Shown here: positions 15,496 to 25,609 of the stretch, piece by piece | Layout: every line of letters begins with the position of its first letter | Position numbering within the stretch: the stretch's first letter is position 1 | Assembly (NCBI RefSeq): GCF_014851765.1 | Contig: NZ_JACVAI010000002.1 | Span: 1 to 64,000, forward strand | Direction: 5' to 3' | Source of the DNA: Pseudomonas sp. PDM04 | GTDB lineage: Bacteria > Pseudomonadota > Gammaproteobacteria > Pseudomonadales > Pseudomonadaceae | DNA: 64,000 bases | Translations under genes and position numbers: made by a program | The notes under the pieces: model-generated | What the model saw: the letters and a program-made list of their open reading frames with translations, nothing else | Databases searched by the model: none | What the model was told of the DNA's origin: nothing

Positions 15496-16567
15496 GTTCG
15501 CCTGGCCGTGGATCTTCGCCCTGCTGCCGCTGCCGTGGTTGATGCGCCTCGTGCTGCCGGTGGCCGACAGCGGCGAGCCGGCGCTCAAGGTCAGCTTCCT
15601 TGGCGACCTCGAAGGCCTGGCGCGACGCCGCGCCCGGGCCAACCTGCCGGCCTGGCGCCAACAGGCACCGTTCATGTTGCTGTGGCTGTTTCTGCTGATT
15701 GCCGCAGCGCGCCCGCAGTGGCTCGGCGAACCGCTGCCGATTGCCGCCAGTGGCCGCGACCTGCTGGTGGCGGTGGACGTGTCCGGTTCCATGGATTTCC
15801 CCGATATGCAGTGGCAGGAGGACGAGGTCAGCCGCCTGACGCTGGTGCAACACCTGCTCGGCGACTTTCTGGAAAGCCGCGACGGCGACCGGGTCGGCCT
15901 GATCCTGTTCGGCAGCCGGGCTTACTTGCAGGCGCCGCTGACCTTCGATCGACGTACGGTGCGAATCTGGCTCGACGAAGCGCGGGTCGGCATCGCCGGC
16001 AAGAACACCGCCATCGGCGACGCCATTGGCCTGGCCCTCAAGCGCCTGCGCCTGCGCCCGGCACAGAGCCGCGTGCTGATCCTGGTCACCGACGGCGCCA
16101 ACAATGGCGGTGAAATCGACCCCTTGACGGCGGCAAGGCTGGCGGCCCGGGAAGGGGTAAAGATTTACACCATCGGCATCGGCGCCGACCCGGAGCAGTC
16201 CGGCACCCCGGGCTTTCTCGGCGTCAACCCGAGCCTGGACCTCGATGAGCCGGCGTTGCAAGCCATCGCCGCCGCCACCGACGGCCAGTATTTCCGTGCT
16301 CGCGATGGCGCGCAGCTACAGGCGATCAAGCAAACCCTCGATCAACTGGAGCCGGTGACTCAACAACCGACCCAGGCCCGCCCCGCCCAGGCGCTGTACC
16401 ACTGGCCGCTGGCGATGGCGCTGCTGCTGAGCATGTTGCTGGTCGTGCGCGAACGCTGGCCGGACAACCCGCTGCAGCGCCTGTTCACCAAGGACCTTCT
16501 GTCCCAGACCGCCCTGCCCGACTGGCGCCAGCGGCTCAGGCGCCTGCGCCTGCGGAGGCGCCGATGA
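15488..16567 (+). CDS. VWA-domain membrane protein (BatA-like)
   Basis: A 359-residue protein with N-terminal membrane helices (about 5-22 and 61-75), a von Willebrand A domain (about 90-290) and a C-terminal helix (about 310-326). The metal site is intact: DVSGSMD at 97-103, with a later TDG motif near residue 205. VWA proteins of this type dock to the MoxR ATPase and present the substrate complex at the membrane. The C-terminus ends in an arginine-rich tail. The gene overlaps both neighbours. Confidence 0.92.
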   Translation: MFEFAWPWIFALLPLPWLMRLVLPVADSGEPALKVSFLGDLEGLARRRARANLPAWRQQAPFMLLWLFLLIAAARPQWLGEPLPIAASGRDLLVAVDVSGSMDFPDMQWQEDEVSRLTLVQHLLGDFLESRDGDRVGLILFGSRAYLQAPLTFDRRTVRIWLDEARVGIAGKNTAIGDAIGLALKRLRLRPAQSRVLILVTDGANNGGEIDPLTAARLAAREGVKIYTIGIGADPEQSGTPGFLGVNPSLDLDEPALQAIAAATDGQYFRARDGAQLQAIKQTLDQLEPVTQQPTQARPAQALYHWPLAMALLLSMLLVVRERWPDNPLQRLFTKDLLSQTALPDWRQRLRRLRLRRRR

Positions 16568-18300
16568 GCGCTCTCTGGCCTTATTGGTTCCGGCCCTGGT
16601 GGCTGTTGCTGGTGCCGCTGCTTGGCTGGTTGCTCTGGCAGCTGTGGCACCGGCAGAAACGCGCCGGGCGCTGGCAGATGATTCTGCCGCCGGCGTTCCA
16701 TGCCGCATTGCTCAGTGGTGGTAACGGTCGCGACAGTAAATTGCCGTGGGCGGCGCTCGGCGTGGCTTGGTTGCTGACGGTTCTGGCGCTGCTCGGACCG
16801 AGCTGGGAGCGTGTCGAGCAAAACAGCCAGAAACCGGCTGACCCGCTGGTGGTGATTCTGGAGCTGACCCCGGAAATGCTCGCCACCGACGTTACGCCCA
16901 ACCGCCTGGAACAGGCACGCCGCAAGCTGTTCGACCTGCTGCAGAACCGCAGCGATGCACAGACCGCCATCGTCGTCTACGCCGGCAGTGCGCACACGCT
17001 GGTGCCGCTGTCGGACGATCTCGCCACCAGTCGCAATCTGCTGGATGCGCTCAAACCGTCGCTGATGCCCCAGGCCGGCCATCGCGCCGACCTGGCGGTG
17101 ACCAAGGCCTTGGCATTGCTGAATCAGGGCGCATTGGGCGATGGCCGCATCCTGCTGATCGGTTCGTCCTTGAACGAACTGGAGCGCGAAGGCATTCAGC
17201 AGGCGCTGGATGGCAAATCGACCCAGTTTTTGATGCTCGGTGTCGGCACGGCCGAAGGATCGCCGATCACCCAGGAAGATGGCAGTTTCCTCAAGGACGA
17301 TCAGGGCGCGATCCTGGTCCCGCACCTGGACGAGCCGAGCCTGAAAGCCTTCGTCAATGGCCTCGACGGCCGTTATCGCCATGCGCGGCTCGAGGATGCC
17401 GACCTGCGCGGCCTCGGCCTGCTTGGTGGTCCGCGCAACCTGCGCGATGACGGCCAGACCCTGCGTCTCGATACCTGGGCCGACCAGGGTTACTGGCTGC
17501 TACTGCCCCTGTTGTTCCTCGCAGCCTGCGCCGGGCGGAGGGGCTGGTTGTTCTGTGTGCCGCTGCTGTTCCTGCTGCCACAACCGAGTTACGCCTACGA
17601 CTTCAAGGATTTGTGGTTGCGTCCCGATCAGCAGGGCCTGCACCTGCTCAAGCAGAAGCGCCCGGCCGAGGCCGCGCAGCACTTCGAGAATCGGCAATGG
17701 CAAGGCGTCGCGCTCTATGAGGCCGGCGACTACAGTGGCGCCGTCCAGCGCTTCGCCGAAGGCAACGACGCCCACGCCCACTACAATCGAGGCAACGCCC
17801 TGGCCAGGAGCGGTGAGCTGGAAGCTGCGCTGGATGCGTACGAACAGGCGCTGGAGCTGCAACCGGACTTGCGGCCGGCACTCACCAACAAGGCGCTGGT
17901 GGAAAACCTGCTGAAACAGAAGAACGCGCCCAAGCCGGTCGAACCGGACAATAACCAAGACGACAAGACAGACGCCCCGCAGGAACCACAGCCCGGCGCC
18001 GCCACGCAGCCGGCCAACGCCGACGAATCCAGGCCCGACGCACAGGCGCCCGCCACAGAGACACAGGAGCCGGAAACGGCACCGCCACGACCGGGCAGCA
18101 ATGAAGTGCCCGGTAGCGAGCTGGGCGACGAACAAAGCACCACCCCGCCCCTGCGCCCGGCCAGCGATGCCATCGATGGCGAACAGCGCCAGGCACTGGA
18201 GCAATGGCTGCGCAAGATCCCGGATGACCCGGGAGAATTGCTGCGGCGCAAATTCTGGTACGAACAGCAACAGCATCAGGATCAGGAAAAAACTCGATGA
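16564..18300 (+). CDS. VWA/TPR membrane protein (BatB-BatC-like) with degenerate MIDAS
   Basis: A 578-residue protein. Two N-terminal helices (about 8-26 and 56-76) precede a VWA-like domain (about 85-280); two hydrophobic segments (about 303-340) follow, then a TPR region (about 370-440) and a low-complexity tail rich in P, E, Q and T (about 450-540). Where the first VWA protein has DxSxS, this one has ELTPEM, so the metal site is degenerate. The architecture corresponds to a BatB-BatC fusion. It starts on an ATGA overlap with the gene before and ends on one with batD. Confidence 0.9.
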   Translation: MSALWPYWFRPWWLLLVPLLGWLLWQLWHRQKRAGRWQMILPPAFHAALLSGGNGRDSKLPWAALGVAWLLTVLALLGPSWERVEQNSQKPADPLVVILELTPEMLATDVTPNRLEQARRKLFDLLQNRSDAQTAIVVYAGSAHTLVPLSDDLATSRNLLDALKPSLMPQAGHRADLAVTKALALLNQGALGDGRILLIGSSLNELEREGIQQALDGKSTQFLMLGVGTAEGSPITQEDGSFLKDDQGAILVPHLDEPSLKAFVNGLDGRYRHARLEDADLRGLGLLGGPRNLRDDGQTLRLDTWADQGYWLLLPLLFLAACAGRRGWLFCVPLLFLLPQPSYAYDFKDLWLRPDQQGLHLLKQKRPAEAAQHFENRQWQGVALYEAGDYSGAVQRFAEGNDAHAHYNRGNALARSGELEAALDAYEQALELQPDLRPALTNKALVENLLKQKNAPKPVEPDNNQDDKTDAPQEPQPGAATQPANADESRPDAQAPATETQEPETAPPRPGSNEVPGSELGDEQSTTPPLRPASDAIDGEQRQALEQWLRKIPDDPGELLRRKFWYEQQQHQDQEKTR

Positions 18301-19937
18301 CCCGCTTCACCGCTTTCTTGGCCGCCCTTCTACTCTGGACCCTGCAGGCCCAGGCTGCGGAGTTGGTCGCCAGTGTCGACCGCACTCGCCTGAACTCCGG
18401 CGAAACGGTCGAGCTGACCCTGGAAACCAACGATGTGACGCAGTTCGGCAAACCCGACCTGACGGCGCTGGAGCCGCTGTTCGAGGTGCGTGGCACGCGC
18501 CAGGTCAACCAGTTGACGACCATCAACGGCGACAGTCGCGCCACCACCCGCTGGATCATTACCCTGCTGCCACGCCAGAACGGCAGTGTGGTGATTGCCC
18601 CGCTGAAACTGGGCGACGTGCAGAGTCAGCCCATCACCCTGCAAGTGGTCGAAAGCGAAAGCCGCGACACCACCGGCACGCAGGCACCGGTCTTCATCGA
18701 GGCCAGCCTCGATCAGTCCAGCGTGTACGTGCAGGCCCAGGCGATTCTGACGCTGCGTATCTACCATTCCGTCTCGCTGTACGACGACAGTAACCTGACC
18801 CCCTTGCAGATCCCTGACGCGCGTATCGAACAGCTGGGTGAATCACGCACTTACGAAAAGGACATCAATGGCCTGCGCCACGGTGTGATCGAACTGCGCT
18901 ATGCGATCTATCCGCAACACAGTGGCCAGTTGACCATACCGGCACAGATCTTCAGCGCCACCCTGGTGGACCCGCAGCCAGCTCAGGACATCGAAGCCCA
19001 GGTGCCGAAATCCGGCAAGCTGATGCGGGTCAGCTCGGCCGAGCTGACGCTGACCGTCAAGGCCAAGCCGGCCACGTATCCGGCCGACGCCCCCTGGTTG
19101 CCGGCTCGAAGCCTGAGCCTGAGTGAAAGCTGGAACCCGGAGCCGGACCATCCACAGGTTGGCGACTCGCTGACGCGCAGCCTGACCCTGAAGGCCGAAG
19201 GCCTGGCCAGCTCGCAACTGCCGCCGCTGCCGGGCACCGACGTCAACGGTTTGCGGCGCTACCCCGACCAGCCAGTGCTGGGCAATCAGAACAGTGAGCG
19301 CGGCCTGGTCGGCAGCCGTGAAGATCGCGAGGCCCTGGTGCCCGTGCACAGTGGCGATATCGAGCTGCCGGCGGTGGACGTGGTCTGGTGGAACACTTTC
19401 GAGGACCACCTGGAACACACCAGCCTGCCGGCCCGCACCCTGAACGTTGCGAACAATCCCGGCCTGATCGTCGATACCCCGGCCGGCGTGCCAGCGGTTA
19501 TCTCCGCTGCCGACAATGAAGCGCTGTGGTGGTGGAAACTCAGTACCCTGATCCTGGCCTGCACCACACTTATGGGCTTCGGCCTCTGGTGGCGCGCCCG
19601 CTGGCAGCCGGCGATCCTGCGGGCCGCACAGACCGGCCCGAGCCCGCGCACCGTGCTGGACGACCTCAAGCGTGCCTGCCAGGCCAACGACACCCACGCC
19701 ACCCGCCAGGCCCTGGACGCCTGGGCTCGCCAGCAACCGGAAACTCTGGCGGACATGGCCGCGCGCTTCGTTCCGCTGTCCGACGCACTGGATGGGTTGA
19801 ACGGCGCGCTGTACAGCGAGACCGGCCAACACTGGCAGGGTGAGGAGTTGTGGCGGGCGATCCGGACCATACCGATCGCCGAACGGACCCAGGACCCGCT
19901 GGGCGACAGCGGATTGCCGCCGCTTTACCCCAAGTAA
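18297..19937 (+). CDS. BatD-like periplasmic/membrane protein
   Basis: A 546-residue protein with a Sec signal peptide (about 1-20, ending LQAQA), a large beta-rich periplasmic region, a membrane helix (about 404-426, starting WWWKLS) and a cytoplasmic helical C-terminus. This is the layout of BatD/DUF7939-type proteins that close MoxR operons. It is coupled to the VWA/TPR gene by a 4-base overlap. It is the last gene of the operon; no clear terminator is visible in the following 190 bases. Confidence 0.9.
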   Translation: MTRFTAFLAALLLWTLQAQAAELVASVDRTRLNSGETVELTLETNDVTQFGKPDLTALEPLFEVRGTRQVNQLTTINGDSRATTRWIITLLPRQNGSVVIAPLKLGDVQSQPITLQVVESESRDTTGTQAPVFIEASLDQSSVYVQAQAILTLRIYHSVSLYDDSNLTPLQIPDARIEQLGESRTYEKDINGLRHGVIELRYAIYPQHSGQLTIPAQIFSATLVDPQPAQDIEAQVPKSGKLMRVSSAELTLTVKAKPATYPADAPWLPARSLSLSESWNPEPDHPQVGDSLTRSLTLKAEGLASSQLPPLPGTDVNGLRRYPDQPVLGNQNSERGLVGSREDREALVPVHSGDIELPAVDVVWWNTFEDHLEHTSLPARTLNVANNPGLIVDTPAGVPAVISAADNEALWWWKLSTLILACTTLMGFGLWWRARWQPAILRAAQTGPSPRTVLDDLKRACQANDTHATRQALDAWARQQPETLADMAARFVPLSDALDGLNGALYSETGQHWQGEELWRAIRTIPIAERTQDPLGDSGLPPLYPK

Positions 19938-20129
19938 ACGCAGCGAAGGCGCCAGCCCATTACCCGCGATGGCGCCTGCTCCACCGCCTTCGCGAGCAAC
20001 CCCGCCAAGACAATGCCCAATTTGCACGGCGAGTGTTATGTATCACTCCCGCTTTACCCTTAAACTCTTCCCCCTTTCGCCGCTGTCCATTTCCTCGCGG
20101 CCATGACCTTATTTCCTACGGAGCTCGCC

Positions 20130-21374
20130 TTGCGTCTGTTTCACACCTCCGACTGGCACCTTGGGCAGAACCTGCACGGCCAGGATCGCGATTTCGAGCA
20201 CGCCTGCTTTCTCGAGTGGCTGTTGCGCCAGCTGAAGCTGAACCAGCCCGATGTGCTGTTGATCGCCGGCGACATCTTCGACACGGTCAATCCACCGGTC
20301 AAAGCCCAGGAGCGCCTGTACGACTTCATCGTCAGCGCCCACGAACAACAACCGAAGCTGACCATAGTGATGATCGCCGGCAACCACGATTCCGGTTCGC
20401 GCATCGAACTGCCCGCGCCGCTGATGCGTCGCTTGCGCACCCATGCGCTGGGTCGTGTGCTGTGGCTGGACGATGGCCAACTCGACGTCGAACGCTTGCT
20501 GCTGCCACTGCCGGATGCCAAAGGCAAAACGGCGGCCTGGTGCCTGGCGCTGCCCTTCCTGCGCCCGGCCGAAGTCACCGGCGCCCATCTGGGCGACGAC
20601 TACCTGCGCGGCATCGGCCAGGTGCACGAATGGCTGATCGAAGCCGCCAACGCCAGGCGAAAGAAGGGTCAGGCCCTGATCGCCATCAGCCATGCGCACA
20701 TGGCCGGCGGTTCGGTATCGGAAGATTCCGAGCGCAGCCTGATCATCGGCAACGCCGAAGCCCTGCCCGCCAGCCTGTTCGGCCCGAGCATCAGCTACGT
20801 CGCCCTCGGCCACTTGCACAAGCCGCAAAAGGTCAACGGTGAAGAACGCATTCGCTACAGCGGCTCACCGATCCCGCTGTCCTTCTCGGAAATCGCCTAT
20901 CAGCACCAGATTCTCGACATCCAGCTCGATGGCGAAACCCTGATCAGCGTCGAACCCCGGCTGATTCCCCGCGCCGTCAACCTGCAACGCATCGGCCCTG
21001 CCCCATTGGCCGACGTCCTGCTGCAACTGACCGACCTGCCCAACGTCGACCTGCTGGCGGACATCCAGCGCCAGCCGTGGCTGGAAGTCCGGGTTCGTCT
21101 CGACGAGCCGCAGCCGGACCTGCGCAATCAAGTGGAAACGGCCCTGCAAGGCAAAGCCGTGCGCCTGGTGCGCATTGCCGCCGAATACGCCGGCAGCGGC
21201 AGTCGCGATGGCGTCGACGACGGCGCGGCCTTGATCGAACTCGACCAGCTCACGCCCCAGGAACTGTTCAGCCGCGCCTGGCAGGACAACTATGGCAGCG
21301 AGGTCGACGAGCAAACGCTGAAGGACTTTGCCGAGTTGCTGCAGGACGTGCAGATGGAGGGCGAGCAGCCATGA
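20130..21374 (+). CDS. sbcD: exonuclease subunit SbcD
   Basis: A 414-residue Mre11-type nuclease that with SbcC degrades hairpins and blocked DNA ends. Phosphoesterase motifs are all present: HTSDWHLGQ near the N-terminus, GDIFD, GNHDSGSR and later SHAHMAGG and GHLHKPQ. I chose the TTG at 20130 because CGGAG sits 6 bases before it and the product then begins MRLFHTSDWHL like its relatives; an in-frame ATG at 20103 would add nine residues and has no ribosome site. It overlaps sbcC by 4 bases. Confidence 0.95.
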   Translation: MRLFHTSDWHLGQNLHGQDRDFEHACFLEWLLRQLKLNQPDVLLIAGDIFDTVNPPVKAQERLYDFIVSAHEQQPKLTIVMIAGNHDSGSRIELPAPLMRRLRTHALGRVLWLDDGQLDVERLLLPLPDAKGKTAAWCLALPFLRPAEVTGAHLGDDYLRGIGQVHEWLIEAANARRKKGQALIAISHAHMAGGSVSEDSERSLIIGNAEALPASLFGPSISYVALGHLHKPQKVNGEERIRYSGSPIPLSFSEIAYQHQILDIQLDGETLISVEPRLIPRAVNLQRIGPAPLADVLLQLTDLPNVDLLADIQRQPWLEVRVRLDEPQPDLRNQVETALQGKAVRLVRIAAEYAGSGSRDGVDDGAALIELDQLTPQELFSRAWQDNYGSEVDEQTLKDFAELLQDVQMEGEQP

Positions 21375-24300
21375 AAATCCTCGCCATCCGCCTGAAAAAC
21401 CTCGCCTCGCTGGCCGGGCCCTTCGAGATCGACTTCACCGCCGAACCCCTGGCCAGCGCCGGGCTGTTCGCCATCACCGGCCCGACTGGCGCCGGCAAGA
21501 GCACCTTGCTCGATGCGTTGTGCCTGGCGCTGTTCGGTGCCGTTCCGCGCTTGAGCAATGCCCAGGCGTCGGCCAAGGCACCGGACGCCGACGGCGAGAT
21601 CAGCACCGGCGACCCACGCACCTTGCTGCGTCGCGGCACCGGCGAAGGCTACGCCGAAGTGGATTTTGTCGGGATCGACGGCCGCCGCTACCGGGCGCGC
21701 TGGGAAGCCAATCGCGCCCGGGACAAGGCCGGCGGCAAGCTGCAGGCCAGCCGCCAGAGCCTGCGCGACATCGACCTGGATCAACTGCTCGCCAGTCAGA
21801 AAGTCGAGTTCAAGACTCAACTCGAATCGGTGCTAGGCCTGAATTTCGAACAGTTCACCCGCGCCGTATTGCTGGCCCAAAGTGAGTTCAGTGCCTTCCT
21901 CAAGGCCAACGACAACGAACGCAGCGAGCTGCTGGAAAAGCTCACCGACACCGCGCTCTATACGCGTCTGGGCCGGCGTGCCTTCGACAAGACCAAGGAG
22001 GCGCGCGAGGCCCACAAGCAACTGCAGGATCAAGCCACCGGCGTCACCCCGTTGGCTGCGCAGGCGCGTGCCGAACTCGATGAGCGCTTCAACCAGGCGC
22101 AGCAGCAGCTCAAGACCCAACAGGCGCAACTCAAGCAACTCGAGCAGCAGCACACCTGGCTGAAACAGCTAGGCCAATTGCAGGACGAACTGCTCAGCTC
22201 CCGCGAACAACTGACCAGCGCCGAGCAGGATTGGCAACACTTGGCCGGCGAACGCCTGACCCTGACTCGCCTGGAACAACTGGCGCCGCAACGCCACCAG
22301 TTTGCCCGCCAGAGCGAACTCAGGGCGCAGCTCACGCCGCTGGCGGCGCAGATTCAACAGCACACCCAGCAGGAACAGGCCTTGCAAACGCGCCAGGCGC
22401 AACTCGAACAGAGCCTGAGCGCCGCGCAAACCGCACTGACCGAAGCCCAAGGCCAGCACCGTTCGAGCGCCCCGCTGTTGCGCCAGGCCTTTGAAGCCCA
22501 GAGCAGCCTGGCCCGCCTGACCCGCGAAGCCGGCCTCAGCGCGGACCTCAGGCAGCAAGCCGAACACGCCTGCAGCGAAGGACAAAACACCCTCAAGGGT
22601 TTGCTTGACCAGCAGCAACGGGTGGCCGAGCGCCTGCAACAGATTGCCGCCGAACTTGAGCAAAGCACCCCGCTGGCGCCGATCAGCGAGGCCTGGAGCG
22701 CTTACCGTGACCGCTTGCAGCAGCTGATGCTGATCGGCAATCGCCTGAACAAAGGTCAGGCCGAACTGCCCGCGCTGGAGCAGAACGCCAACCTTGCCAG
22801 CGCAGAATGGACCGCGCAAAAGCAACACCTGGAAATGTTGTACAAGGAAGCCGGCGCCGAACCGGAAGCAGTGGCGGAACAGATCCAGTTGCTCGGCAAC
22901 CTGTTGCAGGACAACCGCAAACAGCTGCGCGCCTTCGAAGAGCTGATGCGACTGTGGAGCAGCCAGCAGGCCCTGGACCAACACCTGGCCGAGTTGCAAC
23001 AACGCCAGGCCAGCGCCCAACAGGAACGTGAACGCCTGACCCAGGACGGGGTGAAAACCCGTAACGAATTGGCGATCGCCGAGCAGACCCTGACCGTCAC
23101 CCGTGAACTGCTCGAACGTCAGCGCCTGGCCCGCAGCGCCAGCGTCGAAGAACTGCGCGCGCAATTGCAGGATGATCAGCCCTGCCCCGTGTGCGGCAGC
23201 CCGGATCACCCCTACCACCAGCCCGAAGCACTGCTGCAGAGCCTCGGCCGCCATGATGAAAGCGAACAGGCCAACGCGCAGAAAGCGGTGGATTCGCTCA
23301 AGGAGAAGCTGACCGACCTGCGCACCGAGGTCGGCGGCGTGATCGCCCAGCAAAAGGAACTGCTGCAACAGCAGGAACAGCTGCTCACCCAGCAACAGAG
23401 CCTGGCGTCGGAGCTTGAGGCGCACCCGTTGTCCGCGCAGCTGTTCAACCAGGATCACGCCAGACGGGATGCCTGGCTGGCCCAGCAAAACAGCCAATTG
23501 AACCAGAGCATCAGCCAGGACGAACAACGGCAGACCGCCCTGCTGACCCTGCAGCAGGACGCCGCACGCTTGCAACAGCAACTGCGCGGCGCCGAGACCG
23601 CCAGTCAGCAGGCGACCCAGCACCTGATCAATCAACAACGTGAGCTGAGCAGCGATCGCCAGCGTCTGGACGAGGAACTGAACGCGTTCAGCAGCCTGCT
23701 CCCGGCCGACACCCTGGAGGCCTTGCGCGCCGAGCCGGCCGCGACCTTCATGCAGTTGGATCAACAGATCGCCCAGCGTCTGGAACAACTCGATCAGCAG
23801 CGCGACGAACTCGGCGAGCAGCAACAACGCCAGCAGACGCTGGAGAAGGAACAGGACCGGCAACTGACCCGCGTCCAGCAGCTCGAAGCGGCGCAACAGC
23901 AATTCGCGGCGCTCGCCGATCAGCAGCAGGTCTGCCAGCAGCAATTGGCACAACTGCTCGGCGAGCACAGCAGCGCCGAACACTGGCAACAGGCGCTGGA
24001 TCAAGCGGTCGAACAGACGCGCCAGGCCGAAACCACGGTCAATCAGGACCTGCAAACGGTGCGCACGCAACGGGTGCAACTGGCGGCCGAACTCAACGCC
24101 CAGCAGGAGCGCCTGATCGCCCTGGAAGCTGAAGATCGGCAACTGAGCGCAAGCATCGGCGATTGGCGTGCACGGCATCCGGAACTGGATGACGGCGGCC
24201 TTGAGCAACTGCTGGGCATCGACGACCAGCAGCTTGGTGAGTTGCGCCAGCGTCTGCAACAGAACGAAAAGGCCATCGAACAGGCCAAGGTGTTGCTGCA

Positions 24301-25012
24301 GGAGCGCGACAAGCGGCTGGTCAGTCATCAGGCGCAGCACAATGGCAACCTCGACGCCGCGCAACTGGCCAGCGCGCTGGCCGACCTGCAACAGCAGTGT
24401 GCCGTCAGCGAACAGCAGTGCGCTGAGCTACGGGCCGAACAGGCCGAGGATCAACGCCGGCAAAACGCCAACCAGGCACTGGCGCAACAGATCGCCCAAG
24501 CCTATGCCGAGTATCAGCGCTGGGCGCGCCTGAATGCGTTGATCGGCTCCGCCACCGGTGACACCTTCCGCAAGATTGCCCAGGCTTACAACCTCGACCT
24601 GTTGGTGCATCACGCCAACGTGCAATTGCGTCAACTGGTGCGGCGCTACCGCCTCAAGCGTGGGGGCAGCATGCTCGGCCTGCTGGTGATGGACACGGAA
24701 ATGGGCGATGAGCTGCGTTCGGTGCATTCGTTGTCTGGCGGCGAAACCTTCCTTGTGTCGCTGGCACTGGCGCTGGGCCTGGCATCGATGGCATCGAGCA
24801 CGCTCAAGATCGAATCGCTGTTCATCGACGAAGGCTTCGGCAGCCTCGATCCGGAGTCGCTGCAACTGGCGATGGACGCCCTCGATGGCTTGCAGGCCCA
24901 GGGCCGCAAGGTCGCGGTGATCTCCCACGTGCAGGAAATGCATGAACGGATTCCGGTGCAGATCCAGGTGCAGCGCCAGGGCAATGGCCTCAGCACTCTG
25001 GAGGTGAAGTGA
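21371..25012 (+). CDS. sbcC: exonuclease subunit SbcC
   Basis: A 1213-residue Rad50-type SMC ATPase. The N-terminal Walker A GPTGAGKST lies at about residue 37; two very long glutamine-rich coiled coils flank a zinc hook CPVCG at about residue 603. The C-terminal ABC signature LSGGETFLVS and Walker B LFIDEGFGSLD complete the ATPase. It works with SbcD, opening DNA ends for the nuclease. The ATG at 21371 overlaps the sbcD stop; the open frame continues upstream inside sbcD and was disregarded. Confidence 0.96.
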   Translation: MKILAIRLKNLASLAGPFEIDFTAEPLASAGLFAITGPTGAGKSTLLDALCLALFGAVPRLSNAQASAKAPDADGEISTGDPRTLLRRGTGEGYAEVDFVGIDGRRYRARWEANRARDKAGGKLQASRQSLRDIDLDQLLASQKVEFKTQLESVLGLNFEQFTRAVLLAQSEFSAFLKANDNERSELLEKLTDTALYTRLGRRAFDKTKEAREAHKQLQDQATGVTPLAAQARAELDERFNQAQQQLKTQQAQLKQLEQQHTWLKQLGQLQDELLSSREQLTSAEQDWQHLAGERLTLTRLEQLAPQRHQFARQSELRAQLTPLAAQIQQHTQQEQALQTRQAQLEQSLSAAQTALTEAQGQHRSSAPLLRQAFEAQSSLARLTREAGLSADLRQQAEHACSEGQNTLKGLLDQQQRVAERLQQIAAELEQSTPLAPISEAWSAYRDRLQQLMLIGNRLNKGQAELPALEQNANLASAEWTAQKQHLEMLYKEAGAEPEAVAEQIQLLGNLLQDNRKQLRAFEELMRLWSSQQALDQHLAELQQRQASAQQERERLTQDGVKTRNELAIAEQTLTVTRELLERQRLARSASVEELRAQLQDDQPCPVCGSPDHPYHQPEALLQSLGRHDESEQANAQKAVDSLKEKLTDLRTEVGGVIAQQKELLQQQEQLLTQQQSLASELEAHPLSAQLFNQDHARRDAWLAQQNSQLNQSISQDEQRQTALLTLQQDAARLQQQLRGAETASQQATQHLINQQRELSSDRQRLDEELNAFSSLLPADTLEALRAEPAATFMQLDQQIAQRLEQLDQQRDELGEQQQRQQTLEKEQDRQLTRVQQLEAAQQQFAALADQQQVCQQQLAQLLGEHSSAEHWQQALDQAVEQTRQAETTVNQDLQTVRTQRVQLAAELNAQQERLIALEAEDRQLSASIGDWRARHPELDDGGLEQLLGIDDQQLGELRQRLQQNEKAIEQAKVLLQERDKRLVSHQAQHNGNLDAAQLASALADLQQQCAVSEQQCAELRAEQAEDQRRQNANQALAQQIAQAYAEYQRWARLNALIGSATGDTFRKIAQAYNLDLLVHHANVQLRQLVRRYRLKRGGSMLGLLVMDTEMGDELRSVHSLSGGETFLVSLALALGLASMASSTLKIESLFIDEGFGSLDPESLQLAMDALDGLQAQGRKVAVISHVQEMHERIPVQIQVQRQGNGLSTLEVK

Positions 25013-25605
25013 TCACCCTCTACTCCTTCCGCCGCTGCCCGTATGCCATGCGCGCCCGCATGGCCCTGCGCTACTCGCAGGTGGCGCTGGACATCGTCGA
25101 AGTCAGCCTGAAGGCCAAACCGGCCGAAATGCTGGCGTTGTCGAGCAAAGGCACGGTGCCGGTGCTGAACGTCGATGGCCAGGTGATCGATGAAAGCCTG
25201 GCGATCATGCACTGGGCACTGGCGCAGCACGACCCGCAGGATTGGCTGCTCAGGGACGACCCCGTCGGGCAAGCGTCAATGGCGGCATTGATCGAAGAGA
25301 ACGACCAGGTGTTCAAGGTGCACCTCAATCGCTACAAATATGCCGAACGCTACCCCGAGCAGCCGATGGTGTTCTACCGGGGCGAAGGTGAGCGATTCCT
25401 GGGCAAGCTGGAGCAGTTGCTGGAGCAGCGCGCGTATTTGCTGGGTGCTCATCCGAGCCTGGCGGACGTGGCGCTGATGCCGTTCATCCGGCAGTTCGCG
25501 CATGTCGATCGCGAGTGGTTCGCGCAGAGCCCTTACCCGCGCTTGCAGCGTTGGCTGCAGGGATTTCTGGACTCGGCGCTGTTCACCGCGATCATGAAAA
25601 AATAA
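25009..25605 (+). CDS. glutathione S-transferase family protein
   Basis: A 198-residue protein with an N-terminal thioredoxin fold carrying a grx-like RRCPYAMRAR at 8-17, then KGTVPVL and DESLAIM, which form the glutathione site, and an all-helical C-terminal domain. The start is a GTG at 25009 overlapping the sbcC stop by 4 bases, so it is translationally coupled to sbcC, an uncommon partner for a DNA repair operon. Substrate unknown. Confidence 0.88.
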   Translation: MITLYSFRRCPYAMRARMALRYSQVALDIVEVSLKAKPAEMLALSSKGTVPVLNVDGQVIDESLAIMHWALAQHDPQDWLLRDDPVGQASMAALIEENDQVFKVHLNRYKYAERYPEQPMVFYRGEGERFLGKLEQLLEQRAYLLGAHPSLADVALMPFIRQFAHVDREWFAQSPYPRLQRWLQGFLDSALFTAIMKK

Positions 25606-25609
25606 CCTT

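Noticed and set aside
22169-24391. A 740-residue frame opposite the sbcC coiled coils
   Set aside because: Leucine-rich nonsense produced by the glutamine-rich coiled-coil codons of sbcC read backwards.
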